64,000 bases of DNA from Bacteroidales bacterium. GTDB taxonomy: Bacteria; Bacteroidota; Bacteroidia; Bacteroidales; JAAYJT01. Position 1 is the first letter of the stretch, and every line of letters begins with the position of its first letter. The position numbers and the translations under genes are program-made. The stretch spans positions 1 through 64,000 of the forward strand of contig JACZJK010000042.1 of NCBI GenBank assembly GCA_014860575.1. Reading direction: 5' to 3'. Below are positions 34,072-42,281 of this stretch, piece by piece. The notes below the pieces were generated by a model, which had not been told where the DNA came from, did no database searches, and saw only the letters and a list, made by a program, of their open reading frames with translations.

Positions 34072-35247
34072 ATGTCTCTTTCCGAATACCAGACTCCCGA
34101 CTACTTCCTTATTGACGAACTTCTTAGCCAGGAGCATCGCATTATCCGCGGTGCAGTCCAAGACTGGGTGAACCGCTCAATAAAACCCAATATTGAACGC
34201 TGGGCGCAAAACAATGAGTTTCCTTCTGAAATCATGCGCGAACTTGGAGAACTCGGCGCACTTGGGCCATATATTCCTGAGGCTTACGGTGGTGCCGGTT
34301 TGGATCAGATTTCTTACGGCCTTATCATGACTGAACTCGAACGCGGCGACAGCAGTATCCGATCTGCGGCTTCGGTTCAATCTTCCCTGGTAATGTATCC
34401 GATTTTTACTTTCGGTTCAGAAGAACAAAAACAAAAATACCTGCCCAAGCTTGCAAGTGGCGAATTGGTGGGCTGTTTTGGCCTTACCGAACCAAATCAT
34501 GGCTCCGACCCCGGAAGCATGGAAACCCGCATCAAGGATCAGGGCGATCATTTTTTGTTGAATGGCGCTAAAATGTGGATCACCAATTCCGGTATAGCAG
34601 ACATTGCTGTGGTGTGGGCAAAGGATGAAACGGGAACTGTTCGCGGATTGATTGTTCCTAAGGAAAGTGAAGGTTATTCGGCCCCAGAAATAAAAAACAA
34701 ATGGTCGCTGCGGGCGTCCAACACAGGTGAACTTGTATTTGATAATGTTAGGATTCCCAAAGAAAATATTTTCCCGGGCGTAAAAGGCATGAAAGGCCCG
34801 TTAAGTTGCCTGAATTCTGCACGATACGGAATTGCATGGGGCGCAATAGGCGCAGCCATGGACTGTTACTTCGCCGCTTTGAAATATTCCAAAGAGCGAA
34901 CCCAATTTGGGAAACCGATTGCCTCGTTTCAACTTCAGCAAAAGAAACTGGCCGAAGTACTCACCGAAATTACCAAAGCGCAGTTGCTTGCATGGCGGCT
35001 TGGTGTTCTGAAAAATGAAAACCGTGCAACACCCGCACAAATAAGTATGGCCAAACGCAATAACGTGAAAATGGCGCTGGATGTGGCCAGGGAATCACGG
35101 CAGATACTCGGCGCCATGGGCATTACCGGCGATTTCCCAATGATGCGCCACATGATGAACCTCGAATCGGTAATCACCTACGAAGGCACACATGACATTC
35201 ATTTGCTGATAACAGGGCATGATATTACGGGGATAAGTGCGTTTTGA
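34072..35247 (+). CDS. Glutaryl-CoA dehydrogenase-like acyl-CoA dehydrogenase
   Basis: A 391-residue flavin acyl-CoA dehydrogenase. SIRSAASVQSSLVMYPI, CFGLTEPNHGSDPGSMETR and the catalytic-Glu motif TYEGTHDIHLLI match glutaryl-CoA dehydrogenases, which oxidise and decarboxylate glutaryl-CoA to crotonyl-CoA, rather than short-chain acyl-CoA dehydrogenases. It lacks a targeting helix and is 149 bases from the BMC operon, so it is probably not part of it. Partner electron-transfer flavoprotein genes are not in the window. Decarboxylating activity is not provable from sequence alone. Confidence 0.8.
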   Translation: MSLSEYQTPDYFLIDELLSQEHRIIRGAVQDWVNRSIKPNIERWAQNNEFPSEIMRELGELGALGPYIPEAYGGAGLDQISYGLIMTELERGDSSIRSAASVQSSLVMYPIFTFGSEEQKQKYLPKLASGELVGCFGLTEPNHGSDPGSMETRIKDQGDHFLLNGAKMWITNSGIADIAVVWAKDETGTVRGLIVPKESEGYSAPEIKNKWSLRASNTGELVFDNVRIPKENIFPGVKGMKGPLSCLNSARYGIAWGAIGAAMDCYFAALKYSKERTQFGKPIASFQLQQKKLAEVLTEITKAQLLAWRLGVLKNENRATPAQISMAKRNNVKMALDVARESRQILGAMGITGDFPMMRHMMNLESVITYEGTHDIHLLITGHDITGISAF

Positions 35248-35251
35248 AGGA

Positions 35252-35410
35252 ACAAGACCCAAGATCCAAATCCCAAGTCCCAAATTCCAAGGTTGAAGGC
35301 CAATTACTCCATTACTCCAATACTCCATCACTCCAATCAACCAATTGACTAATTGACCAATCAACCACACACACAATACTGCATCACCGTAACACAGCAT
35401 CACCGTATCC
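35252..35410. repeat. Degenerate low-complexity intergenic repeat array
   Basis: Successive blocks: CCCAAGTCCCAAATTCCAAG type (35255-35292), ACTCCATTACTCCAATACTCC type (35303-35336), CAATTGACTAATTGACCAATC type (35341-35365) and GCATCACCGTAACACAGCATC type (35371-35408). The same block types occur, in changing order and orientation, in other gaps of the window. No gene seen. Confidence 0.7.
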
Positions 35411-35422
35411 CATTAAAAACCC

Positions 35423-35430
35423 TACCTTTG
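35423..35430 (+). promoter_or_regulatory. Putative -7 box for der
   Basis: TACCTTTG (TAnnTTTG), 19 bases before the der ATG and immediately after the repeat array. Confidence 0.5.
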
Positions 35431-35449
35431 CCGCCAAATTATTGATATT

Positions 35450-36754
35450 ATGAGCAATATACTTGCTATCGTAGGAAGGCCGAATGTTGGCAAATCCACT
35501 TTTTTTAATCGCCTCACAGGCATGAGGCAAGCCATTGTTGATCCAACTTCCGGCGTTACCCGCGATCGGCATTATGGCCGTTCAGACTGGAATGGCATTG
35601 AGTTTTCGGTTATTGATACAGGTGGCTATGTTACCGGTTCGGATGATGTTTTTGAGAGCGAGATCCGCAAACAAGTGGCTTTGGCGATGGAAGAAGCCGA
35701 TGTAATCCTTTTCATTGTTGACTCGCGCGAAGGCCTCACAGGCATGGATGAAGAAATTTCGACTATGCTGAGGCGTTCGGACAAAAAGATATTTGTTGCG
35801 GCCAACAAAGCCGATAGTTCTGAACACTTTAACGAAGCCAGCGAATTTTATGCCCTGGGGGTTGACCAGGTTTTCCCTGTTTCTGCAATGACCGGAAGTG
35901 GAACCGGCGAATTACTGGATGAAGTGGTGAAAGAATTTTCCACACCCGATGTTGAGGAAGTTCCTGAAATACCAAGGATTGCCGTGGTGGGAAGGCCAAA
36001 TGTTGGTAAATCCTCGCTGGTGAATGCCTTGCTGGGTGTTGACCGCAATATAGTTACCGCAATTCCGGGCACAACCCGCGATTCTGTGTATACAAGGCAC
36101 AAAGGTTACGGTTTTGATTTCCTTTTAGTGGATACAGCCGGGGTCAGGAAAAAAAGCAAGGTTTCTGAAAATATTGAGTTCTACTCGGTAATGCGAAGCA
36201 TCCGTTCAATCGAGAACAGCGATGTCTGCCTTTTGATGATTGATGCTTCAGAAGGATTTGAGGCGCAGGACACCAATTTGTTCTCGCTGGCTCAGAAGAA
36301 CCACAAGGGAATCGTAATTGTGGTGAACAAATGGGATTTGTTGGAAAAGGAAACCAATACGCACAAGGATTATGAAACTCTGATCCGCGAAAAAATATCA
36401 CCGTTTACCGATGTTCCGATCGTGTTTACTTCGGTTCTCACAAAACAACGTATTTACAAAACCATTGAACTGGCACATCAGGTGTATGAGAACCGAAAGC
36501 GAAGAATTACTACCTCTAAATTGAATGAGTTGTTGCTTCCTGTTATACAGAATAATCCTCCCCCGGCTACCAAAGGCAAATACGTGAAAGTTAAATACAT
36601 CACTCAGCTTAAAACCCATTTCCCTGCCTTTGTTTTTTTCTGCAATCTGCCTCAGTATGTGAAAGACCCGTACAAACGTTTTATTGAGAACCAGATACGC
36701 TCCAACTTTGATTTTAGCGGGGTGCCAATGGAGATTTATTTCAGGGAAAAGTAA
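35450..36754 (+). CDS. der: Ribosome biogenesis GTPase Der (EngA)
   Basis: A 434-residue protein with two tandem GTPase domains and a KH-like C-terminal domain. First domain: G1 [13 protein letters not shown]3 DTGGY, G4 NKAD; second domain: [21 protein letters not shown]; the KH-like segment holds [11 protein letters not shown] and [11 protein letters not shown]. Der acts in 50S subunit assembly. Full length, with a clear ATG. It is flanked on both sides by the same families of degenerate intergenic repeats. Confidence 0.96.
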   Translation: MSNILAIVGRPNVGKSTFFNRLTGMRQAIVDPTSGVTRDRHYGRSDWNGIEFSVIDTGGYVTGSDDVFESEIRKQVALAMEEADVILFIVDSREGLTGMDEEISTMLRRSDKKIFVAANKADSSEHFNEASEFYALGVDQVFPVSAMTGSGTGELLDEVVKEFSTPDVEEVPEIPRIAVVGRPNVGKSSLVNALLGVDRNIVTAIPGTTRDSVYTRHKGYGFDFLLVDTAGVRKKSKVSENIEFYSVMRSIRSIENSDVCLLMIDASEGFEAQDTNLFSLAQKNHKGIVIVVNKWDLLEKETNTHKDYETLIREKISPFTDVPIVFTSVLTKQRIYKTIELAHQVYENRKRRITTSKLNELLLPVIQNNPPPATKGKYVKVKYITQLKTHFPAFVFFCNLPQYVKDPYKRFIENQIRSNFDFSGVPMEIYFREK

Positions 36755-36959
36755 GTTGGAAGTCCCAAGTTTCAAGCCCCAAATTCCAAGAGACAAGAAA
36801 CAAGAGACAAGAAACAAGCGTCAAGTCCTAAGTCCAAAATTCAAAATTTGAAGAACACCCTATTATCAAATTAACTACTAAACACCGCATTACTCCATTA
36901 CTCCACCACTCCATCACTCCAAACTGCATCACTGCATTACTGTATCACAGCATCACAAA
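36755..36959. repeat. Degenerate low-complexity intergenic repeat array
   Basis: Blocks of AAGTCCCAAGTTTCAAGCCC and GAGACAAGAAACAAG type (36757-36845), ACTCCATTACTCCACCACTCC type (36891-36920) and TGCATCACTGCATTACTGTA type (36923-36957). They fill nearly the whole der-to-Hsp15 gap. No gene seen. Confidence 0.7.
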
Positions 36960-36972
36960 AACCTGAAAAACC

Positions 36973-37353
36973 ATGAATGCTTCCGTACGAATTGACAAAT
37001 GGCTTTGGTCGGTAAGGGTTTATAAAACCCGCAACCAGGCTGCCGATGCATGCAGGGCGGGCAAGGTTAAAATGGATGGAAACGCCGTAAAGCCATCACG
37101 TGATGTGAAACCCGGCGATGTGATTGAGATCAGCATGGCCCCGATCAAGAAAACCCTGGAAGTGATTGAACCGATCAAGAACCGTGTTGGCGCTAAACTT
37201 GTTCCTGAATTTGCCAGGGATTTGACTCCACAGGAAGAATACGACAAGCTGAAACTCATCAGTGAAATGAATTTCGAGCACCGCGACCGTGGCACCGGGC
37301 GGCCAACCAAAAAACAAAGAAGGCTGATAGATTATTTGAAGGATGAGGACTAG
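36973..37353 (+). CDS. S4-domain RNA-binding protein (Hsp15-like)
   Basis: A 126-residue protein with an N-terminal S4 domain (RIDKWLWSVRVYKTRNQAADACRAG, in part; then GNAVKPSRDVKPGDVIEI) and a basic C-terminal tail with TGRPTKKQRRLIDYL. This matches HslR/Hsp15, which binds stalled 50S subunits carrying nascent chains. Length is usual. It sits after der, another ribosome factor, but a 218-base repeat-filled gap separates them. Confidence 0.88.
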   Translation: MNASVRIDKWLWSVRVYKTRNQAADACRAGKVKMDGNAVKPSRDVKPGDVIEISMAPIKKTLEVIEPIKNRVGAKLVPEFARDLTPQEEYDKLKLISEMNFEHRDRGTGRPTKKQRRLIDYLKDED

Positions 37354-37408
37354 TACCTCCATTCAATCCCACATTTTTCCTACCGGAGAATTTCAAACTC
37401 CTCAATTA

Positions 37409-37437
37409 TTGATCAAAATAAATTAGTATTACTTTTG
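37409..37437 (+). promoter_or_regulatory. Putative promoter of the toxin-antitoxin pair
   Basis: TTG at 37409-37411 and TACTTTTG at 37430-37437, 18 bases apart, give a good match to the Bacteroidota -33/-7 pattern. The antitoxin ATG follows 26 bases later. Confidence 0.6.
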
Positions 37438-37462
37438 TGACTAACCTTGAATTTTGAGTAAT

Positions 37463-37717
37463 ATGGAAGCAACAATAAGAATTTCCATTAATGAACTAAC
37501 GCCTGATTTTGTCAAAAAGTTAAAAATGCTATTGAATAAGGATCAGGAGATTGAACTCACAATCAATCCTGTTGGTGACTTTGGCCTCAATAACAAAGAA
37601 TCCAAAGAAGAATATATTCAACGGATTCAAGAGGCTTTAACTAACTTATCGAATGGCAAGTTTGTAGCATTTTCCGAGCAGGAACTGGATGAATTTTCAG
37701 AAAACCTGCTGTCATGA
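37463..37717 (+). CDS. Putative antitoxin of the YoeB pair
   Basis: An 84-residue protein, starting MEATIRISINELTPDFVKKLK, with an acidic C terminus (AFSEQELDEFSENLLS). It does not show the usual YefM/Phd fold motifs, but it overlaps the toxin gene by four bases (ATGA) and has the size and charge of an antitoxin. A TTG nine bases upstream is a less likely start. It would neutralise the toxin and may autorepress the operon. Confidence 0.72.
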   Translation: MEATIRISINELTPDFVKKLKMLLNKDQEIELTINPVGDFGLNNKESKEEYIQRIQEALTNLSNGKFVAFSEQELDEFSENLLS

Positions 37718-37980
37718 ATAAATATATTTTCGAAGAAAATTCGCTTGACGATTTCAGCAATTGGGCATTGTATAACAGACAGATTTTTAAGAAGATCGTT
37801 AAGCTACTCAAAGACATCAAACGTTCTCCATTTTCCGGAATTGGCAAACCCGAACTATTAAAATTTGATAAATCTGGTTGCTGGTCAAGAAGAATTACTT
37901 CTGAGCATCGTCTTGTTTACAAATTAGATGAAACAGGAAACATTTTAATTGTAAGCTGTAAAGGCCATTACAGCGAGTAA
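37714..37980 (+). CDS. YoeB-type mRNA interferase toxin
   Basis: An 88-residue RelE-superfamily toxin. The hallmark C-terminal run CWSRRITSEHRLVYKL and VSCKGHYSE matches YoeB (WSRRID-EHRLVY...CxxHY), including the Glu, Arg and His used for ribosome-dependent mRNA cleavage and the penultimate-region Tyr. LEDIKRSPFSGIGKPELLK-type sequence in the middle is also typical. Translationally coupled to the upstream antitoxin gene. Confidence 0.9.
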   Translation: MNKYIFEENSLDDFSNWALYNRQIFKKIVKLLKDIKRSPFSGIGKPELLKFDKSGCWSRRITSEHRLVYKLDETGNILIVSCKGHYSE

Positions 37981-38172
37981 CGCTATTTATTTCTAAGATT
38001 GCTCATTAATAAAACACCACTTCAATTTTATTTCTCGGGAATAGCTGATACAATGTGCTGTCCATTTGGACCATATATCTGTATGGTCTAATACTTTTCG
38101 GAGTAACCACAATCAATGATTTCAAATTTTGATAAAAACAGTTATAACCGCAAAAGTTGAAAATAATTAAAG

Positions 38173-38233
38173 AATTACGGTTATAACCGTAATTTCCATA
38201 TTTTTCCGAAGAATTCCGGCTATACCCGGAATT
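38173..38233. repeat. Two 22-base palindromes in a convergent gap
   Basis: AATTACGGTTATAACCGTAATT (38173-38194) is a perfect 22-base palindrome; the 22 bases at 38212-38233 (AATTCCGGCTATACCCGGAATT, quoted in two halves: AATTCCGGCTA, TACCCGGAATT) are one with two mismatches. A third half-site GTTATAACCGC lies near 38141-38151. They sit between the toxin gene and the convergent methyltransferase, so they could be terminator hairpins, operator-like sites or a repeat. No T-run follows. Confidence 0.6.
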
Positions 38234-38241
38234 TGAAATTT

Positions 38242-39456
38242 TTAATCCACGTAAATCACTAGCCCCTTCAAATACGCCCCTTCCGGATGGAAAATACTTA
38301 TCGGGTGATCGGGTGGCTGGCTGAGGCGGTGAAGGATGCGGACGCTACGGCCGGCTTCAATGGCAGATGCCATTACCGTGGATTCAAACAAATCGGTTCC
38401 GACTACCTGAGAACAGGAAAAAGTGAAAAGGATTCCACCAGATTTTATCTTTTTCAGAACCGATGTATTCAGAAATTTATAACCCTGCATGGCCCGGTGT
38501 TGCGAGGCTTTGTGCTTGGCGAAGGCAGGCGGATCAAGAATTACTTGGTCAAAATCAGCGGCCATTTCCTGAACATAATTTTTCACATCAGCTATGATGC
38601 CTTTGTGTTTGGTTTCTTCAAAGCCGTTGAGTTTTACGTTTGCATTAGCAAGCTCAATCGCTGATGCGGCGCTGTCAACAGAGTAAACTTCTTTGGCGCC
38701 GGACTTCAATGCGTAAATACTGAATCCGCCGGTATAAGAAAATAAATTGAGGACTTTACGACCCTGGGCATATAGCCCCAGCAAAGCGCGGTTCTCACGC
38801 TGATCCAGAAAGAAACCTGTTTTCTGTCCTTTGACAAAATCCACCAGGAATTTGTTTCCATGTTCGGTGATTTCCTTTGGAGTTTCGGCTTGCCCATGCA
38901 AAAACCTGCTATGTAATTCATTATTTTCAGAAGGTTCGAAAAATGACTCAGCACTTTTGTCATAAACAGCCTGGAGTTTGCCATTGTAAACGCTTGTCAG
39001 CGCTTCGGAAATTTCATTTCGGGCATTGAACATCCCCTGGGTCTGAGCTTGGAAAACCGCAATTTTATCATAAATATCAATGATCAATCCCGGCAAACCG
39101 TCGCCTTCAGTGAAAACGAGGCGATATGCATTGGTGTCAGCATTCTCAGCCAGGCCCAGCGCCTTGCGCAGATTGTAAGCATTTTCAATTTTTTGCTTCC
39201 AGAAGGCTGTATTGATTTCTTTGCGTTCGAAGCTAAATAGTTTGACCGCAAGCGAACTGTCTTCAAAATGCCCGGTGCCAAGATAATTGCCCTGCGAAGT
39301 AAACACTTCAACTATTTCACCCCCCTTAAGATGTTCGGATATGGATTGAACGGCCCCGGAAAAAATCCAGGGATGGAAACGCTGGATCGAAACTTCGCGC
39401 CCTTTGCTTAAGATAACCCTTGGGTAATTTTGATGCTTGTTTTTGATATCTGTCAT
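38242..39456 (-). CDS. Class I SAM-dependent rRNA methyltransferase (RlmI-like)
   Basis: A 404-residue RNA methyltransferase of the RlmI/RlmK type (m5C). An N-terminal PUA domain (GREVSIQRFHPWIFSGAVQS) precedes the Rossmann domain with KVLNLFSYTGGFSIYALKSGA and QVILDPPAFAKHK, where motif IV is DPPAF; the catalytic Cys is in LFTFSCSQVV. Two starts are possible: this ATG, 13 bases after the upstream gene, or one at 39480 overlapping that gene by 11 bases. The last gene of a pyrC-MORN-methyltransferase run. Confidence 0.9.
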   Translation of the reverse strand: MTDIKNKHQNYPRVILSKGREVSIQRFHPWIFSGAVQSISEHLKGGEIVEVFTSQGNYLGTGHFEDSSLAVKLFSFERKEINTAFWKQKIENAYNLRKALGLAENADTNAYRLVFTEGDGLPGLIIDIYDKIAVFQAQTQGMFNARNEISEALTSVYNGKLQAVYDKSAESFFEPSENNELHSRFLHGQAETPKEITEHGNKFLVDFVKGQKTGFFLDQRENRALLGLYAQGRKVLNLFSYTGGFSIYALKSGAKEVYSVDSAASAIELANANVKLNGFEETKHKGIIADVKNYVQEMAADFDQVILDPPAFAKHKASQHRAMQGYKFLNTSVLKKIKSGGILFTFSCSQVVGTDLFESTVMASAIEAGRSVRILHRLSQPPDHPISIFHPEGAYLKGLVIYVD

Positions 39457-39469
39457 TTGGTTTCCAATA

Positions 39470-39895
39470 TCACTCGTCATAATTAATATCCTTTACCAGG
39501 CTGCCATCTTCGTCCCAGAATCTCCATCTCCCGGCCCGTTCGCCAGCCTTGTAATTGCCTTCAAAATACTTTCCGCCGTTTTCATGCCATACTGTACTCT
39601 TCCCATCGCGGATATCGGCTTTGTAATTAGCTTCGCTCCACTTGTTTCCATTGGAGAACCAATAGGTCCATTTGCCCTCCCGCATACCTTGATGATAGGC
39701 TCCTTCAATACGTTTCATGCCATCGGGATAATACCCGATTTCCTTTATCAGGATCGAATCATTATTTTGGAAGGAGTAATATTGTTCAAGTTCAACTTTC
39801 CCATCAGGGTAGGTTTGAACCACTACCCTTTCAATTTCAGGCGAACAGGAAAATAGAAAAATGAAGGCAAGGCTTGAGTAAATCATTTTTGTCAT
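39470..39895 (-). CDS. MORN-repeat lipoprotein
   Basis: A 141-residue lipoprotein: signal ending FLFSC, then about four toxin-antitoxin-like MORN variants with the motif YYPDGMKRIEGAYHQGMREG, WFSNGNKWSEANYKADIRDG, WHENGGKYFEGNYKAGERAG and FWDEDGS. Such repeats are widespread in Bacteroidota surface lipoproteins of unknown role. The ATG after the longer TTG frame gives a proper signal peptide, so it was preferred. Sits between pyrC and the methyltransferase gene. Confidence 0.85.
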   Translation of the reverse strand: MTKMIYSSLAFIFLFSCSPEIERVVVQTYPDGKVELEQYYSFQNNDSILIKEIGYYPDGMKRIEGAYHQGMREGKWTYWFSNGNKWSEANYKADIRDGKSTVWHENGGKYFEGNYKAGERAGRWRFWDEDGSLVKDINYDE

Positions 39896-39948
39896 AGGCC
39901 TGGTTTTATTTTCGGTTTGAACCAAATGAATTCAGAATAAGCGACATT

Positions 39949-41301
39949 TTAGCGATCGAAAAGTAAGCGCTCTCCCCTGGAAGAATTATGAATCACCCCA
40001 TCTTCATACACCAGGTTTCCATTCACAAAAGTATGGGTAATCTTTGAATTGAAGGTTTGGCCTTCAAATGGCGACCAGCCGCACTTGTACAATATGTTGT
40101 CTTTGTTAACGGTATAGGCTGTGTTCAGATCAACCAACACCACATCGGCATGATAATCTGGCCTGATAAAACCCCTTCTGTTAACCTGGAAACAAATGGC
40201 CGGGGCATGGCACATTTTCTCAACAATTTGCTCAAGACTCAAGCGCCCCTGGTGAAAAAACTCAAGCATAGCCTGCAAGGAGTGCTGCACCAACGGACCA
40301 CCGGACGGCGATTTGAAGTATGTGTTACTTTTTTCTTCCAACGTATGTGGGGCGTGGTCGGTGGCAACCACATCGAGTTTGTTATCAAGCAAAGCCTGGA
40401 ATAAAGCCTCCCTGTCGCCGGCTGATTTGATGGCCGGATTCCATTTTATTCGTGTGCCCTGGGTTCTATAATCTTCTTCTGCAAACCACAAATGGTGAAC
40501 GCAGACTTCGGCGGTTATTCTCTTTTCATGCAGCGGGATCAGGTTATCGAACAGTTGCATTTCGTCAGCAGTGGAGAGATGCAGCATATGAAGCCGGGTG
40601 CCGTATTTTTTTGCCAGGTTCACGGCAAATTCCGATGATTTATAACAGGCTTCGTGGCTGCGGATTTGAGGGTGCAATTCAACCGCTATATCTTCACCAT
40701 ATTTCTCACGGAACATTATTGAATTTTTCCTGATGATGTTTTCATCTTCGCAATGGGTTGCAATAAGCACTTTACAATCTGCAAAAAGTTTATTCAATGT
40801 TGCATGGTCATCAACCAGTAGGTTTCCAGTTGAAGCTCCCAGAAAAACTTTAACCCCACATACATTTCCAGGATTTGTCTTCAGAACCTCATCAACATTA
40901 TCGTTTGAGGTTCCCATATAAAACGAATAATTGGCCAGCGATTTTTTAGCCGCCATCTCATACTTTTCTTCAAGCAATTCCTGGGTAAGTACCGGTGGAA
41001 TTGTATTGGGCATTTCCATAAAGGAAGTCACGCCACCGGCAACGGCTGCGCGGCTTTCGCTTTCCAAGTCAGCTTTGTGGGTGAGGCCCGGATCACGAAA
41101 ATGCACCTGATCGTCAATTACACCAGGCATAAGAAGTTTGCCCCCGGCATCGAGAAAAACTGAATTTGGCGGGAAATGGCCTTCCTGCGGGGTTCCTTCG
41201 TACACCTGCTGAATGATTCCATCACTCAATAAAATGGAGCCTTTATAGGATTTCCCTTCGTTTACGATCAGGGCGTTGTGGATGAGCAGCGGATTTCCCA
41301 T
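39949..41301 (-). CDS. pyrC: Dihydroorotase
   Basis: A 450-residue type I dihydroorotase of the amidohydrolase fold, making dihydroorotate for pyrimidine synthesis. The metal-binding HFRDPG, the Lys of GVKVFLGASTGN (likely carbamylated), HCED, the HMLHLST segment and the catalytic VATDHAPHT are all visible. Closest to the multifunctional PyrC class used by Bacteroidota. Forms a likely operon with the two downstream genes. Confidence 0.94.
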   Translation of the reverse strand: MGNPLLIHNALIVNEGKSYKGSILLSDGIIQQVYEGTPQEGHFPPNSVFLDAGGKLLMPGVIDDQVHFRDPGLTHKADLESESRAAVAGGVTSFMEMPNTIPPVLTQELLEEKYEMAAKKSLANYSFYMGTSNDNVDEVLKTNPGNVCGVKVFLGASTGNLLVDDHATLNKLFADCKVLIATHCEDENIIRKNSIMFREKYGEDIAVELHPQIRSHEACYKSSEFAVNLAKKYGTRLHMLHLSTADEMQLFDNLIPLHEKRITAEVCVHHLWFAEEDYRTQGTRIKWNPAIKSAGDREALFQALLDNKLDVVATDHAPHTLEEKSNTYFKSPSGGPLVQHSLQAMLEFFHQGRLSLEQIVEKMCHAPAICFQVNRRGFIRPDYHADVVLVDLNTAYTVNKDNILYKCGWSPFEGQTFNSKITHTFVNGNLVYEDGVIHNSSRGERLLFDR

Positions 41302-41430
41302 ATGTGTTTACGATTTACGATTTTGGATTTACGATTTGGAGTAAGTTTATGCTATCAATTGACTCCTTCAAATTAGCGAGCTTACTTCTTGCCCCAAAGT
41401 CGTACTTCGTAAATCAAAAATCGTCAATAA
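41302..41430. repeat. Imperfect inverted repeat filling an intergenic gap
   Basis: TTTACGATTTACGATTTTGG and GATTTACGATTTGG (41306-41339) are mirrored by CGTACTTCGTAAATCAAAAATCGTC (41400-41424, quoted in part: TCGTAAATCAAAAATCGTC). The whole gap could fold into one long imperfect hairpin. It is similar in style to the low-complexity repeats elsewhere in the window. Confidence 0.5.
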
Positions 41431-41433
41431 TTT

Positions 41434-42165
41434 CTATTTCGAATATCTCCGGAAAAAACTTTTCCACTTCATTGTGATGACACCGAAAATAGCTTCCTTG
41501 ATTATGCCTTTGCTCATTTTTGAAACCCCTTCGGCACGGTCGGTGAATACAATCGGCACTTCAACAATGTTGAAACCAAGTTTCCATGCATTGAATTTCA
41601 TCTCTATTTGGAAAGCATAACCAATGAACCTGATCTGGCTCAAATCAATGGTTTCAAGGACTTTGCGGGTATAACATTTAAATCCGGCCGTTGAATCTTT
41701 TACCCTCATGCCGGTAACAATTCTCACATAAAATGAAGCAAAGTATGAAATCAAAATCCTGCTCATTGGCCAGTTTACCACGTTGATACCTTTTATATAT
41801 CGTGAACCTATGGCCAGATCGGCGCCTTTATTGGCACAGGCATCGTGCAAACGAAGAAGATCGGCAGGATTGTGTGAGAAGTCGGCATCCATCTCAAAAA
41901 CATACTGATACTCTCTTTGCAAAGCCCACCGAAAACCGTGAATATAAGCAGTTCCCAGGCCAAGCTTGCCTTTGCGTTCTTCAATGAACAATTTATCTTT
42001 GAACTCCCCCAGCAGCGATTTTACGATATCGGCAGTGCCATCGGGGGAATTATCTTCGATGATGAGGATGTGAAAATCTTTCCTGAGTGAGAAAACCGTT
42101 CGGATAATTTTCTCAACGTTTTCCTTTTCGTTGTATGTTGGAATTATAACGAGACTATCTGACAC
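41434..42165 (-). CDS. Polyprenol monophosphomannose synthase-like glycosyltransferase
   Basis: A 243-residue GT2 enzyme resembling dolichol/polyprenol-phosphate mannose synthases. SLVIIPTYNEKENVEKI opens it; LIIEDNSPDGTADIV and the MDADFSHNP (DxD) motif follow; GSRYIKG and STAGFKCY match the family. No transmembrane domains at the C terminus, as in the soluble DPMS type. It makes a lipid-linked sugar donor, probably for cell-surface glycans or glycoproteins. The start codon is GTG. Confidence 0.88.
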   Translation of the reverse strand: MSDSLVIIPTYNEKENVEKIIRTVFSLRKDFHILIIEDNSPDGTADIVKSLLGEFKDKLFIEERKGKLGLGTAYIHGFRWALQREYQYVFEMDADFSHNPADLLRLHDACANKGADLAIGSRYIKGINVVNWPMSRILISYFASFYVRIVTGMRVKDSTAGFKCYTRKVLETIDLSQIRFIGYAFQIEMKFNAWKLGFNIVEVPIVFTDRAEGVSKMSKGIIKEAIFGVITMKWKSFFRRYSK

Positions 42166-42281
42166 CGGGTGATTTATTAAGAAGCAGCGAAATTAAACAA
42201 TTCGATCATAAGCACAACAGGTATCTTTAACGCTTTCAACAATCCATTATTTCACAACGCTGGTGCAAGCTTCAAAACAAC

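Noticed and set aside
34072-35247. Acyl-CoA dehydrogenase as a BMC cargo enzyme
   Set aside because: No encapsulation helix, a gap without coupling to deoC, and chemistry that does not fit an aldehyde-processing compartment.
35252-36959. Possible CRISPR or tandem repeat array around der
   Set aside because: Units differ in length and sequence, there are no regular spacers and no cas genes; treated as degenerate low-complexity repeats.
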